A DNA stretch of 64,000 bases from Stictocephala bisonia (lineage: Eukaryota; Arthropoda; Insecta; Hemiptera; Membracidae): assembly GCA_035578905.1 (NCBI GenBank), contig JAQJVL010000173.1, positions 1,010,501-1,074,500 of the forward strand, read 5' to 3'. Below, piece by piece: positions 51,801 to 56,675 of the stretch (position 1 is its first letter; each line of letters begins with the position of its first letter). Under the pieces are notes generated by a model. It was given only the letters and a program-made list of their open reading frames with translations, was not told the DNA's origin and ran no database searches. Position numbers and translations under genes: made by a program.

Positions 51801-52916
51801 TTTAATATATTTTTCAAAATATGCTTGTGACGCAGTGAAAAATGGCCCGCCACTACAGAAATTGTAAACACCACTTCTATAGTTAAAGGCTTTAGACATG
51901 TAATAAGAAAGTATTCAAAAATATTTTCTCTCAAATAGCCAAAATAAGTTAGTGTTTTTGGCTCGGCAAGTGTGGAATACAGTAATTTTTTTACTGCATT
52001 ACAAAATACAGTGAGTTAAGAAAGTTATAATTTCAATTCTGATTTATACAAACTTTTTTGAAGCCATATTATAAAACACATGTGAAAAAAATGGATGGTA
52101 GATACAGTAATATATTCATATAATACATAATGGTGTGATTTAAATGATTTTTTACTAAAATGGTTATTATCTTATCAAGATTTGTAATTTGGATCTCATC
52201 ATCTTAGATTTGATGAACTGTGGCTTAAAAATTGTAAACTCATAAAAACAATGATAGTTTTTTTATGCTTCTGTCATTATTTATGAATTTGTATTTATCT
52301 TTTGTGAATAATATGTTTGCCATTGACGTGGACCTACTATAGAAGGCTGGGATGTCTACATTGGGTGCTGTGTTCGGATGTTGTTCAGGGGAGATAACTG
52401 AATATCAGGCTTGTCAGTTAGCTGTAAGTGGTTCGAATTCTACGTAAAGCTGTAAGTTCCTTAATCCCTGGCTATTGAGCTTGGCTATTAATAAATGGTC
52501 CTTTCCGTACTCAGTCGAACTGTTAGTAACCAGACTATACAGGTCAAATACACTCTCATCCTACACTCAAATACGCACAAGCTGTGTCGCCATCTCAAAT
52601 CTGAATAATGAATAATCAGTATACAATAGGTCCAACATTAGCTTTAAATCCATAAAATGTTAATTGAAAGTCTTTTTTGACTTTTTATAGTGGTAACAGA
52701 ATTGTACATATCTTTAGTTTGTAATGTTTTAAAAACCAGCCAATATGCTACTTGTTTATCTGTCTGATCACATATTTGTAACTCAATGTTTATTATTTCT
52801 ATAGGTTTGCAGTAATGGCGTACTGTTGGGCAATGAGTGCTGATGAGCGTCCGACGTTCTCCCAACTTCTCGTCTGCCTACAAGAGTTCTATGCTCAACT
52901 CACCCGCTATGTTTAG
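6826..52916 (+). CDS. Ryk: Ryk/Derailed receptor tyrosine kinase-like protein, ten exons, 5' end missing
   Basis: This is the joined model of exons 6826-6953, 32512-32761, 35500-35674, 37744-37905, 41173-41285, 43515-43674, 47627-47779, 49163-49322, 50414-50550 and 52805-52916. All have AG/GT borders and matching phases. They give 516 residues (numbered from the split Gly at 6825/6826) and a TAG stop. Order: WIF domain (about 1-120), transmembrane helix (about 148-172), Ser-rich juxtamembrane stretch, kinase-like domain (about 240-510), C-terminus TRYV. RYK proteins bind Wnt through WIF at the plasma membrane and guide axons and polarity; in flies the paralogues are drl, Drl-2 and dnt, and I cannot say which this matches. 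RYK hallmarks seen: EGTFGRV loop with the first Gly missing, VLVK lysine (273), HKD (372-374) for HRD, DNA (392-394) for DFG. The family is generally regarded as catalytically weak or dead. The signal peptide and WIF start lie upstream. Confidence 0.95.
7297..7637. repeat. 21-bp minisatellite, about 16 copies
   Basis: The unit is GGTAGGTTATCGTAAACTGG plus T, nearly perfect, with occasional GGTGATAGG variants. It lies in the long intron 340 bases after Ryk exon A. The 7-codon period keeps frames open on both strands. Confidence 0.97.
7850..9925. repeat. 57-bp minisatellite, about 36 copies, with higher-order structure
   Basis: The unit starts AAGTAAATCATGATTACCAC and ends near CAAGAAGTTGAG...ATTATGG, 57 bp or 19 codons. 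Unit variants recur in the same order: Cys-type, SRQ-type, SKQ-type, the LENYSKQEGE type, then SKQ again. From about 8515 on this gives a higher-order period near five units (285 bp). A shortened unit occurs at about 8490-8510 and a stop-bearing one near 8266. Both strands are open over long stretches, which the period explains. Confidence 0.95.
9926..11899. other. Intron, no gene seen
   Basis: This is AT-rich intronic sequence. The only structure I noted is three copies of TCAAGTGG at 10134, 10197 and 10226 in a locally GC-richer patch, plus a poly-T run at 10660-10677. Short frames on both strands resemble nothing known. Confidence 0.6.
10134..10233 (+). promoter_or_regulatory. Cluster of three TCAAGTGG motifs (possible NK-2-type sites)
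   Basis: TCAAGTGG occurs at 10134-10141, 10197-10204 and 10226-10233. This octamer is the known core recognised by NK-2 class homeodomain proteins. The first two share a longer block (GTTCAAGTGGCG), so part of the clustering may be a small duplication. The regulatory role is inferred only. Confidence 0.3.
11900..12101. repeat. 100-bp tandem duplication
   Basis: Two adjacent copies with period 100 start at 11900 and 12000. They share GAAAGACTTACTGAAT, GATTGG(C/T)GTGGACACTTT and GACGAGCATAAACAAGTTT. They run directly into the degenerate array that follows. Confidence 0.9.
12102..12350. repeat. Degenerate short tandem repeat (about 30 bp)
   Basis: Decayed units of the form CATGAACACGTTTGAACGTGA plus TTTAATGAC repeat about eight times with indels. 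This is probably the same ancestral unit as the end of the 100-bp duplication. Confidence 0.75.
12351..13984. other. Intron, no gene seen
   Basis: This is AT-rich sequence with a few short frames on either strand, none with recognisable similarity. The only local feature is a CpG-bearing patch around 13370-13450. Confidence 0.55.
13985..15456 (+). mobile_element. 5'-truncated CR1/Jockey-like non-LTR retrotransposon
   Basis: This is the 3' half of a reverse transcriptase, sense to Ryk. It begins abruptly within the palm (NYRPISILPAFSKVFEKI, then QYGFRSGRST). It continues with [20 protein letters not shown], YADDT and FLGIQVQNNLKWN, then the CLRIITFSNYR thumb. Two frameshifts (between about 14190 and 14300, and at an A-run near 14938) and a TAA at 14919 break it. 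A short 3' UTR ends in an AATAAA-like block followed by tandem ATTGTCT units at about 15438-15456, a microsatellite-type tail. Confidence 0.92.
15457..16954. other. Intron, no gene seen
   Basis: This is AT-rich filler with no recognisable element. A short GTTAGGTTAGG stretch near 16888 is too short to count as telomeric repeat. Confidence 0.55.
16955..17407. mobile_element. TA-flanked MITE, copy 1 (mariner-type termini)
   Basis: The termini CAATGTGGAAAAATATGGAA (left) and, read inward from the right, CAAGGTGGAAAAAAAATATGG form inverted repeats of more than 30 bp continuing into CGCTTTCAC. Each end is flanked by TA (16953-16954 and 17408-17409), as expected for Tc1/mariner insertion. It is 453 bp with no transposase. 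A second copy lies at 56194-56675. Confidence 0.88.
17410..18496. other. Intron, no gene seen
   Basis: This is AT-rich sequence with a C-run at 17689-17699 and a G-run near 17957-17966. No frame or element was recognised. Confidence 0.55.
18497..18927. repeat. 71-bp tandem repeat, six copies
   Basis: Six nearly identical units have a period of exactly 71 (TGTATGGCGT begins at 18501, 18572, 18643, 18714, 18785, 18856). Each junction has CGCCAT and ATGGCG separated by 9 bases, so every unit can fold a small stem-loop. GC is higher than the surroundings. Confidence 0.96.
18928..21107. other. Intron with a GC-rich island and decayed repeats
   Basis: A GC-rich patch at about 19975-20165 stands out from AT-rich DNA but encodes nothing recognisable. 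A minor interspersed repeat with the block ATAGG(C/T)CTAAAATTG lies at about 19795-19870 and 20945-21045. Further decayed copies of it lie at 23095-23185 and 24275-24330. Confidence 0.5.
21112..21235 (+). mobile_element. tRNA-derived SINE, copy 1
   Basis: Box B-like GAGGTTCAAATCCC is followed by the family body (CTCGTTGAATTAAGT, then GTGAACTAGCGAATGA). Box A is degraded. Five other copies of this family are in the window. Confidence 0.75.
23582..23616. repeat. (TA)n microsatellite
   Basis: This is an uninterrupted run of about 16 TA dinucleotides in the long intron. Confidence 0.95.
23860..24010. other. GC-rich non-coding island
   Basis: This patch is GC- and CpG-rich relative to its flanks. 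The minus-strand frame through it resembles no known protein. It may be a conserved regulatory block of the long intron; comparison with a relative would decide. Confidence 0.35.
24640..24915. other. GC-rich non-coding island before the 53-bp array
   Basis: This is a CpG-bearing stretch with AATTGAGTGAATTAACGA and similar homeodomain-like ATTA cores at about 24818-24840. No coding potential was recognised. It directly precedes a tandem array. Confidence 0.35.
24953..25700. repeat. 53-bp tandem repeat, about 14 copies
   Basis: The unit is GTGTGTACTATGTAGGTTGA, then ACTGTTATACTTACGACAGT and TTGAGTATAGTCA, 53 bp. Between about 25220 and 25560, units with CTGTGTAGG/ATTTACTATAG alternate with CTATGTAGG/CTTACGACAG, a 106-bp higher-order period. 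The last units are degenerate. Confidence 0.96.
25830..26130 (+). repeat. Interspersed repeat family A, copy 1
   Basis: This shares CCAGCACCTTGTCAGTC, AAATCCTCAAGGATAAACG and a CGTTCGCTGCGGCCATAAG-like block with 44060-44330. The upstream half of the family is found at 38935-39170 and 43785-44060, and a fragment lies at 26905-27060. It is of unknown class. Confidence 0.75.
26140..26630. other. GC-richer non-coding block, candidate regulatory region
   Basis: This is non-repetitive, with higher GC than its flanks. It contains dense motif-like sequence such as TTAATTAAGATTATCAG near 26318 and ACGTACGTCACTTACTTACC near 26374. Frames through it resemble no protein. Intronic enhancer is an inference from composition alone. 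Confidence 0.35.
26700..26767. repeat. (TA)n microsatellite, about 34 copies
   Basis: This is a perfect TA run, the longest in the window. It creates a spurious Tyr-Ile frame on the minus strand. Confidence 0.97.
27515..27680 (+). repeat. Interspersed repeat family C, copy 1
   Basis: AACTGAGTATCAGGCTTGTC and GTGGTTCGAATTCCACGTAA, then AAGCTGTAGGTCC, are shared with 52380-52625 and, inverted, with 33415-33610. The GGTTCGAATTCC core resembles a box B, but no box A was seen. It runs into the fold-back that follows. Confidence 0.7.
27685..28511. mobile_element. Fold-back element: long inverted repeat
   Basis: The left arm at about 27685-28015 and the right arm at about 28168-28511 are inverted copies of one another, separated by about 150 bases. 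Matching blocks include, from the outside in, TACTGTCGGATTC, CTCGAGTTTGAACCTCTGCT, ATCATATA, AAGTCCGTGAAAC, CCACATGTG and CTCTTTTAAAAAGT. It lies in the sense-transcribed Ryk intron, so the pre-mRNA could form a hairpin of over 300 base pairs with mismatches. The internal frames are repeat shadows. Confidence 0.88.
29418..29565 (-). mobile_element. tRNA-derived SINE, copy 2 (best preserved)
   Basis: Read on the minus strand it starts GCCGGCGTGGTGGCTCAGTGG, which contains a clean polymerase III box A (TGGCTCAGTGG). Box B AAGTTCGAATCCC follows. The body GTTAATAAAGTTCACGC and the end AAGTGAACTGGCTAGTG complete it. The boxes show tRNA ancestry; the body is family-specific. Confidence 0.85.
29566..30040. 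repeat. Degenerate tandem triplication (about 90-100 bp units, unevenly spaced)
   Basis: Three related blocks begin near 29570, 29850 and 29945. Each runs CCCTTCTGTG(C/T)CGAC or similar, then a TTCC block, then AAGAC..., AATATTTAT/GT and TTACTCACTTT. They look like an old local duplication. Confidence 0.6.
30041..31729. other. Intron, no gene seen
   Basis: A GC-richer patch continues to about 30210. After that the DNA is AT-rich with a (CA)n microsatellite at 30880-30902 and a poly-T run at about 31062-31080. Confidence 0.55.
31730..31990 (+). repeat. Interspersed repeat family B, copy 1
   Basis: This shares GAGTGTATATGAG(T/C)GAATGT, TTAGAAAGTGTCATTAAT and GAACAGCCGGTGGTTATCA with 39176-39440. 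A fragment lies inverted at 60425-60480. Confidence 0.75.
32512..32761 (+). CDS. Ryk: Ryk exon B: second half of WIF domain
   Basis: The acceptor TCTGTTCAG ends at 32511 and the donor is GTGAGT at 32762; phase 0 in, phase 1 out. It encodes 83 residues. The two WIF cysteines are visible in LPCTGV and KICLRG. Two Asn-X-Ser/Thr sites are plausible (NISDH, NVTLN). The end of the domain reads NFKRTKIC. In vertebrate RYK the same place reads KRRK, a tetrabasic motif discussed as a processing site; here only three of the four are basic. The exon is GC-rich against its flanks, which makes the borders clear. Confidence 0.95.
32905..33320 (-). repeat. Hairpin-ended interspersed repeat, copy 2
   Basis: This is the reverse-oriented copy, in the intron after WIF exon B. 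It ends at a near-palindrome at about 33280-33317 in which ACTTTCTC pairs with GAGAAAGT and TATGC pairs with GCATA around a 4-base loop. The other end is degraded at the CCCCCATATTAAACACT block. Confidence 0.8.
33415..33610 (-). repeat. Interspersed repeat family C, copy 2
   Basis: The minus strand carries GTGGTTCGGATTCTACATAA and CTGTAGGTCCCTTAGTTGCC, then a CATCCTACACTC block and CATCTCAAATCTAAATAATA, collinear with 52430-52620. Confidence 0.72.
33821..33860. repeat. (TA)n microsatellite
   Basis: This is a perfect run of about 19 TA units in the intron after WIF exon B. Confidence 0.95.
34217..34366 (-). mobile_element. tRNA-derived SINE, copy 3
   Basis: Minus-strand copy with GCCGTGATGGCTTATTGG at the box A position, GGTTTGAATCTCC at box B, and the AACTGGCAAGTG end. 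It carries several substitutions. Confidence 0.8.
34559..34936 (-). mobile_element. RTE-type non-LTR retrotransposon 3' fragment
   Basis: The minus-strand frame encodes the typical C-terminal region that follows reverse transcriptase in RTE-like elements: LRKIYGPIFEEGEWRRRHN, RRIRWAGHVLRREE, GRRPRGRPRQKWW and VKGDLERLGV. It ends at a short (AAGT)n tail at 34559-34575, the simple-repeat 3' end known for that clade. It is 5'-truncated after about 380 bases and sits in the intron between exons B and C. Confidence 0.88.
34991..35132 (+). mobile_element. tRNA-derived SINE, copy 4
   Basis: Plus-strand copy with GTTTGAATCTCCACC at box B and the end CATGTGAACTGGCGAGAGG. It sits about 600 bases from copy 3 in opposite orientation and shares with it the variant TTTGAATCTCCACCTCCAAG, so the two form an inverted pair that could fold. 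Confidence 0.78.
35160..35290 (+). repeat. Minor interspersed repeat family E
   Basis: AGATATGAGAAATCTGCAAA and CTTACCTGAGAA, then a TTCATCAGCTAAGAAGG block, recur in altered form at about 53085-53200 and 61865-62035. They are probably relics of one element. No ends were recognised. Confidence 0.45.
35500..35674 (+). CDS. Ryk: Ryk exon C: extracellular stalk and transmembrane helix
   Basis: The acceptor CTGTTACAG ends at 35499 and the donor is GTAAGT at 35675; phase 1 in, phase 2 out. The split first codon becomes His when joined to exon B. A short acidic, Ser/Thr-rich stalk (HSESEVLVGRTETEASS) is followed by a hydrophobic stretch of about 25 residues, ALYVAVSCACALVTV and onward to LLACYL. 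A basic stop-transfer cluster, RNNKSRR, comes next. This is the single-pass membrane anchor, with the N-terminus outside. Confidence 0.93.
35675..37743. other. Ryk intron between exons C and D, nothing recognised
   Basis: This is about 2 kb of AT-rich intron. I saw no repeat family shared with the rest of the window and no coding frame. Confidence 0.6.
37744..37905 (+). CDS. Ryk: Ryk exon D: cytoplasmic juxtamembrane segment
   Basis: The acceptor TTTTTGTAG ends at 37743 and the donor is GTACAC at 37906; phase 2 both sides. It encodes a Ser/Pro-rich linker and then SYTRLDHCDRANDLQHRIAQ, leading into the kinase-like domain. The linker is poorly conserved in the family. The assignment rests on phase, position and the tail, which corresponds to the GYPTLRI and KVKDIAISR part of vertebrate RYK. 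The Tyr in SYTRL is the analogue of the vertebrate GYPTL tyrosine, by position only. Confidence 0.85.
38048..38552 (+). repeat. Hairpin-ended interspersed repeat, copy 3
   Basis: This is the best-preserved copy, with both ends visible. It starts with the terminal hairpin ACTTTCTC...GAGAAAGT at 38050-38083 and ends near TTCTTTGGAACCATTT. It lies in the intron between Ryk exons D and E. The class is unknown. Confidence 0.82.
38935..39170 (+). repeat. Interspersed repeat family A, copy 2 (5' half)
   Basis: This carries CAGTGCTGTAAACCAGCTAC, AAAGTGTTGTGGAAATTGTA and GGCGTCCGCCCAATGGTAT, matching 43793-43960. Confidence 0.75.
39176..39440 (+). repeat. Interspersed repeat family B, copy 2
   Basis: This follows directly on family A copy 2. 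It has the same blocks as 31730-31990 and ends with a GATCGAACTGACAACCTTTA stretch resembling a decayed box B. The mariner begins about 60 bases further on. Confidence 0.75.
39501..40836. mobile_element. Complete mariner-family transposon (DD41D spacing)
   Basis: The element is 1336 bp with 33-bp terminal inverted repeats beginning CAGGGTCCG(A/G)CAGTGAAACG, one mismatch. Both ends are flanked by TA (39499-39500 and 40837-40838). Size, ends and target site are those of Tc1/mariner. The minus strand carries a transposase relic (40721-39648). Clean ends and one mismatch between the arms point to fairly recent insertion. Confidence 0.95.
39648..40721 (-). pseudogene. Mariner transposase, one frame interrupted by three stops
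   Basis: Reading from ATG at 40721 gives about 358 codons, the usual mariner length, in a single frame. Stops lie at 40712-40710 (TAA, codon 4), 40316-40314 (TGA) and 40187-40185 (TAG, where relatives have Trp). There is no frameshift. The N-terminal part has a helix-turn-helix-like region with a basic KKRGGSVRTART link. Catalytic motifs: MSDEAHF, LLQQDGATSHT and CSPDLLAADFFLWGYLK. There are 41 residues between the second and third Asp, matching the DD41D (rosa-like) group. It opposes Ryk transcription. Confidence 0.93.
41173..41285 (+). CDS. Ryk: Ryk exon E: kinase-like glycine loop and lysine
   Basis: The acceptor GGTTGTAG ends at 41172 and the donor is GTAAGT at 41286; phase 2 in, phase 1 out. 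It encodes LRSVLLEGTFGRVYRGTY, then an acidic loop (EEGGEEE) and VLVKTVT. The glycine loop lacks its first Gly (Leu-Leu-Glu-Gly-Thr-Phe-Gly), as in RYK relatives. The ATP-site lysine of subdomain II is residue 273 of the partial protein. Confidence 0.95.
41286..42160. other. Ryk intron between exons E and F, first part
   Basis: This is AT-rich with no recognised element before the piggyBac-type insertion. Confidence 0.55.
42165..43347. mobile_element. piggyBac-type element, internally deleted
   Basis: It is bounded by TTAA at 42161-42164 and 43348-43351. Ends read CACGCTCACTACTGG (left) and, inward from the right, CACGTTCACTGCGGATGACG. Inside each end are two copies of an 18-base palindrome of the form GACGCACNNGTGCGTC (about 42319 and 42374; 43273 and 43315). 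The minus strand carries only the N-terminal part of the transposase, so the element is a non-autonomous deletion derivative. Confidence 0.88.
42481..43117 (-). pseudogene. piggyBac-like transposase, N-terminal part only
   Basis: It starts at ATG 43117 (MAEGLTLSEIDRIVDSN) with the acidic, Ser-rich N-terminus usual for piggyBac transposases. It breaks by frameshift near 42770 after EPYDYFKLLVS and resumes as NDTFLEGIVRETNSYAEE, then WKELTLNEFKTFLGLLLHTG and MPTLQDYWRKDKLF, the first conserved block of the DDE_Tnp_1_7 family. The catalytic Asp-containing region is absent. Confidence 0.88.
43515..43674 (+). CDS. Ryk: Ryk exon F: kinase-like N-lobe (helix C and hinge)
   Basis: The acceptor TTTGTTGCAG ends at 43514 and the donor is GTACCT at 43675; phase 1 in, phase 2 out. 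The split codon gives Asp, restoring KTVTDQAS against KTVKDQAS of vertebrate RYK. Helix C carries Glu 290 (LLQEGMAMYG), the likely salt-bridge partner of Lys 273. LSHKNILSVLGV and FLIYPHQGYTNLK lead to the hinge. Confidence 0.95.
43785..44330 (+). repeat. Interspersed repeat family A, copy 3 (longest)
   Basis: This contains both halves of the family in order, showing that the fragments at 25830 and 38935 belong together. It sits in the intron between Ryk exons F and G. No termini or coding frame were recognised. Confidence 0.75.
44331..45012. other. Ryk intron between exons F and G, middle part
   Basis: This is AT-rich with nothing recognised. It ends at the 3' tail of the minus-strand retroposon. 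Confidence 0.55.
45013..47517 (-). mobile_element. CR1/Jockey-like retrotransposon, 5'-truncated, nearly full reverse transcriptase
   Basis: On the minus strand it enters in the C-terminal part of the endonuclease (LEEMLISHNMFRVLLPPTRI, SSIDCVCTN, ISDHTGQ). It continues through the complete reverse transcriptase: NYRPISLVSTFS, HSFIKGRST, ALLLDFSKAFDCLDHCQLL, GVPQGSVLGPVLF, MYADDTALLL and YLGIVIDTGLKW. The thumb with CIRTLAGLQPRDSCR follows. Only two single-base frameshifts interrupt it, near 46390 and near 45530. The 3' end has an AATAAA-like signal and a tandem TATTGTAT-type tail at about 45013-45030. It lies in the intron before exon G. Confidence 0.94.
47627..47779 (+). CDS. Ryk: Ryk exon G: kinase-like helix E and catalytic loop
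   Basis: The acceptor TCTGTTACAG ends at 47626 and the donor is GTAAGT at 47780; phase 2 both sides. It encodes FLQKCKLCPEG, the helix QELVDMALQIITGMQYL and the catalytic loop LLHKDLASRNC. Lys replaces the usual Arg of HRD, which is a RYK-family signature. Asp 374 and Asn 379 are kept. The minus-strand retroposon in the preceding intron ends only about 110 bases upstream of this exon. Confidence 0.96.
47856..48280. mobile_element. MITE with GGGGC(C/T)GTTCCTAAATTACA termini
   Basis: Inverted termini of about 25 bp, GGGGCCGTTCCTAAATTACA and (from the right) GGGGCTGTTCCTAAATTACA, enclose about 425 bp. G-rich runs and CGTTACGTAA motifs occur subterminally on both sides. ATA flanks both ends. It begins only 77 bases after the donor of Ryk exon G. 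The superfamily is not certain. Confidence 0.85.
48518..48775. mobile_element. MITE with the piggyBac-type ends
   Basis: A 258-bp element starts ATGTTCACTGTGGG and, from the other end, CACGTTCACTGCTGATC. The right side has TTAA (48776-48779) and the left side the decayed ATAA (48514-48517). Internal AACGCAATTGTGCGTCA and GACGACGCATTTGTGTCA are decayed versions of the palindrome in the 42165-43347 element. It is presumably a descendant of the same family, between Ryk exons G and H. Confidence 0.8.
49163..49322 (+). CDS. Ryk: Ryk exon H: DNA motif and activation segment
   Basis: The acceptor TTTGTGCAG ends at 49162 and the donor is GTGAGT at 49323; phase 2 in, phase 0 out. It encodes VDDKLRVQITDNALSRDLFP, where Asp-Asn-Ala (392-394) stands where ordinary kinases have Asp-Phe-Gly. 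DYHCLGDNENRPVKW follows and is nearly identical to vertebrate RYK. LSIESL occupies the place of the APE motif. Confidence 0.97.
50011..50174 (+). mobile_element. tRNA-derived SINE, copy 5
   Basis: GCCGGTTTGGTGGCTCAATGG gives box A and AGGTTCGAATCCCC gives box B. A small internal duplication (CTCAATGG twice) lies between them. The end is CATATGAACTTGCGAGTGAAG followed by a T-rich stretch. Confidence 0.83.
50414..50550 (+). CDS. Ryk: Ryk exon I: kinase-like C-lobe (WAFG)
   Basis: The acceptor TTCAACAG ends at 50413 and the donor is GTAAGT at 50551; phase 0 in, phase 2 out. It encodes WAFGVLLWELTTLAQQPYVE, IDPFEIAAYLRDGYRLAQP and NCPDEL, matching C-lobe helices F and G of RYK kinases residue for residue in most places. 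Confidence 0.97.
51040..51535. repeat. Unclassified element with strong GC-rich hairpin
   Basis: CCAGGGGGC-AA-GCCCCCTGG at about 51061-51080 is a perfect 9-bp stem in otherwise AT-rich intron, preceded by GGCCCTGCGGGCC. Further on, CATGGAACATGCTTTAG (about 51127) and its inverse CTAAAGCATGTTCCATG (about 51514) form a 17-bp inverted pair about 390 bases apart. These look like parts of a non-autonomous transposon whose class I cannot give. Confidence 0.55.
52320..52625 (+). repeat. Interspersed repeat family C, copy 3 (longest)
   Basis: This is in the last Ryk intron, about 180 bases before exon J. It starts near GCCATTGACGTGGACC (a piece also seen in family A) and ends after CATCTCAAATCTGAATAATG. 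The shared piece suggests families A and C are modular parts of one larger element. Confidence 0.7.
52805..52916 (+). CDS. Ryk: Ryk exon J: last coding exon with stop
   Basis: The acceptor TTTCTATAG ends at 52804; phase 2 in. It encodes FAVMAYCWAMSADERPTF, then QLLVCLQEFYAQLTRYV and TAG at 52914-52916. ERPTF is the subdomain XI motif with its conserved Arg. The C-terminal Tyr-Val matches the end of vertebrate RYK, which has been described as a PDZ ligand. The 3' UTR follows. Confidence 0.97.
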
Positions 52917-53764
52917 TCTTTTATCATTCTTGTGTTCCTCTAATTCCACTTATGTAATTTTATGTTATTTTTGTACAGGGAATTAGGTAATATAGATAGT
53001 CAAAACATATATTCGAATGGCCGGACACTATTTGAAGATGATTGATTGAAGATTGCTTTTATTACTAACTAATCAATTTATTAGTAGAGATAAGGCATCA
53101 GAAAACTTACCTGAGAAGTCCACCTACACAGAGAAAAGCATATACATTGACAAAAACAACACAATGACACACCTTCCTCAGATGCCCTATAGCTGAATCT
53201 ATAAGAGGGTGGTTTTGCAGCTTTAAATCAAAATGGTATTGTAACATATTATTTCATTTTACATAACTATCACAATCGTAGAATTGAATTCCTAGTTCAA
53301 TTTCAGTAAATGTTGAATTATTGATAAACTGTACTTTTTTAATGCTACCTTTGACTAAAGGTACAAACAGATAGACCAAGGCAATACATTTGCTGCAGAC
53401 AAGTGCGTCTGCTGCTATCTAACGGTGATTGGTCTCAAGTAACCACTCGGACGACTGTTTAGTGGATATTACCCACTTCAGAGTGTGCTGGAGACGTCAG
53501 AAAGAGAGGGAGAGGAAGACTGATAGCGTTCACTGTGAAAACCGAAGAAGAACAATTTGATAGGACAGGAAAACCGGTTTCATGGAACCTTCATTATGAG
53601 CCAAACGGTAGTTTTCTTGTTTTTCTAGTCAGTGATAATCCCTAGAACTTCAGATTTGTTGTAGAATTTACAGCCCTTCTCTACTCACTACTCGAGCGTT
53701 CATTATTAATTTATTTAATTATACCAATTTCTTTTATTAGTATTACAATTATATTTCTTTTTTT

Positions 53765-53886
53765 TAACTACACCAGTTCACATGGGCTTGCAGGTCTGTG
53801 CGTGAACATTATTCAACGAGTGATGTACCGATCCCATTATATTAGTTGGAGATTCAAACCGTGGACCTTCGCAGTCCAAAGTCTAT
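53765..53886 (-). mobile_element. tRNA-derived SINE, copy 6 (partial)
   Basis: Minus-strand body with the end CCCATGTGAACTGGTGT, the block CTCGTTGAATAATGTTCACG and the box B relic GGTTTGAATCTCC. The box A side is lost. Confidence 0.72.
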
Positions 53887-56193
53887 TACTTACTAGTTGT
53901 TGTTATTCGAATACCACGCTTTGCCCAGATCTGATTGTCGAGAATGTTCAATTGATATAACAGCAAAGTCAAAACAAAACATATCCCCCAGAATAGACCT
54001 GGTGTCTCTTTTGTAATCATGAAAACAAAATAATTTGTGTGAAGAATAGCGCGGTAATTTTAGGGACTATAGGGTCATAAAATTAATTCCAATAGCTTCT
54101 CACCTCATTATGGAATAAAGATTAAAGGTTACTTGAAGTCTATTCATCAGTTCCTCTGTAAAAAGTGAACACAATTAAGCAAAAGCTGGTCTTTGAGTGA
54201 CCAATACATTCTTTCAAAAATGTATATGTCAGTTTCCTGTCCCAAAAACTGTATTTTCTTTTCATGCTGTGTATACCAAAGAAAATAGGTTTTCCAAAAC
54301 GTCTTTTCTTGTTTGCTTGTAAAAATAAACAAAAATGTGTTGTAGCTTACAATACGAAACAGACAGAAATCAATGTAAAACTTATTTCGAATTCTCTGCT
54401 ATTTACGTGGATAAAATATCTACACTTATTAAAAACCCAGAACAGTGTTAAATATTTACATAAATTTGAGCTTTTTAAATCTATTTGGTATAGATTCGAT
54501 TTGATATGGTAGTTTGTATGAGTAGAACGTTTCAACATTCCTTACTGACAATGTATCGTTTTGTTTGATTTCTGTTTAAATTGATAAATCTTGAATCAAT
54601 CATCCTTATCAATTACTTCTTCAAGTATATACGTATCACGAGGCCTTTACCACCGCAACTCTCGGTCGAAGACACTGAGATGTATTCAACACTTGTTACT
54701 ATTGTTCAGATATATACATGGTGATTTTTGACAATTTTCGTGCTTTTAAATAGGACTATAAATGTTAGATATTTACATCTTCTTATATATACAATTGCTT
54801 GTACGCAGTTAACATTGAATATTTTCACTAACATTGTGATATTATTTTTAGTAACTGAGTAACTAAGAGTAAATTTGTGGATACATTGGTTCATGTAAAA
54901 CCAATTTTAAATATTTACCCCCGTAATTATTTTTCATTTGTATTATCTTCTTAGATGGAAATAATTTTACAGTAGAGTTCAGATTTCAAGCTTAATCACG
55001 GCAGTCAGATTGGATCAAAACAATATATTCTATAATGAGGAAAAAGTTTTAAAAAATTTCAAATCAAAATCAAGTAAAGTCTAATGCATGTAATGTATCA
55101 TGACTATTATCTGATGTGGAATAAAAATTTATTTAAAAAAATTAGTTTGTCAAAGATAGTCCAAGTGACAATATTTTGATACAGATGTCAAAATTATATG
55201 CTTGTTTCAAGCACTTTCATTTGTAATCTTATATTTCAAAATCTTCTGAGTTTTTAATTAATTTTTGTACAATTTTTTCAAAGGCAAGTATTATAAAAGG
55301 CTGTAATTAACTTAATTGGGACTGTACTGTATTGTTACTTTAAACCGAGTTATAATTTTATTTTCTTTTTTACATCTCAGTTTATTGAAGAAAAATGTCT
55401 TGTATTTTCACTGTTCTTCCAAATCTGATTACTTTTGTTGTATTTATTTTATTCATGTACAATAGCTGCTTTATTAAATATTGTGATTGACTGTCTACAT
55501 ATTAAGTTGTTATCATAACGTAAGTATAAACACTTGTATATATTTGTATAACATAAATGAATGTTTAGTACGAGACTAATTATAGGAGACATAATACAGC
55601 TTAAAGTGCTTTTAGTCAAATTCATAAATTTAGAAAATTTTAAAATGAATTATTGTGTTATTAAAACACAATAGTTGATAGTTAACAGTAAATCTACTAG
55701 TTATCTAACTAAGTGATAGATAACAATAAATGTATTAAATAATTAAACGTATTATTAGGGATTGAATAAAATAGCAAACACTGATAAATTGAAATCTTAC
55801 AATCTACAATCTCTTAAACTCCACCTGTCACAATAGAAAAGTTATGTGATTGTTTAAAATGTATCATATTGATACTTTTCAATTCATACTTTCATTTGAA
55901 GTTTAAAAATTAAATTTGCTTTTATTGTAAGACTTCCAGGAAATATTTTATGTTGTCTTAAAAGTCAATAAACAAAACTAACTGTTGCAAGTAAACTACA
56001 TATAAATCCAATAATTTTTTTCAAAATAAGGCAAGTGCCTTAATTTAAAATTTTTTTGGTCAAGAAAGCAAGATTAGCTATAAGTTTCAAAATGTATACA
56101 ACCTAAAATTCATTTCATAAACTTAACGTCTACAGAGATAGCTTTATTTAATTCACCTAATGTGTATTTGTTGTTTCTTTGTACAACTATATA

Positions 56194-56675
56194 CAGGGTG
56201 GAAAAAAAATATGGAATCGCTTTCAGAACAACGTTATTTTTTTCCATAGATAATTTGATAATTTAATTTTTTAAATAATTGTGTTCCTTAAAGTATAATT
56301 TTTGATGAGAATAATTTACTTAAAACTGTTAAATAGCGGAGAAATAATATTGTTCAAATTATCACAACTTTGAAATTCTGAACCTTGAAATTCTTGATCA
56401 CTACTCTGGAAAGGGTAAACCTTTCAAATTCCGGTTTGCGGCAATTAATTTCTCTTGAATAGTCCTTTCATTTGATACCAAACTCAACCTATGCTTACGT
56501 TGAAAATTTTCTTTCAACTCCTCGTGGACCCCCCCCCCCCCCCCCCCCCCGAAAAGATGAAATGTCACTAATGGTGTATGTTCTTTGTAACCATGATGAT
56601 GTACAAGATTTCACTTTTACAAGTGAAGTCATACAAAAGTTGTGAAAGCATTTTTCATGTTTTTTTTCTACCCTT
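56194..56675. mobile_element. TA-flanked MITE, copy 2
   Basis: This is the same family as 16955-17407. It has terminal CAGGGTGGAAAAAAAATATGG, an inverted partner ending TTTTCTACCCTT, and TA on both sides (56192-56193, 56676-56677). Shared internal blocks include ATTTGATACCAAACT, CAACTCCTCGTGG and GAAAAGAT. A C-run at 56530-56550 has expanded relative to copy 1. Confidence 0.87.
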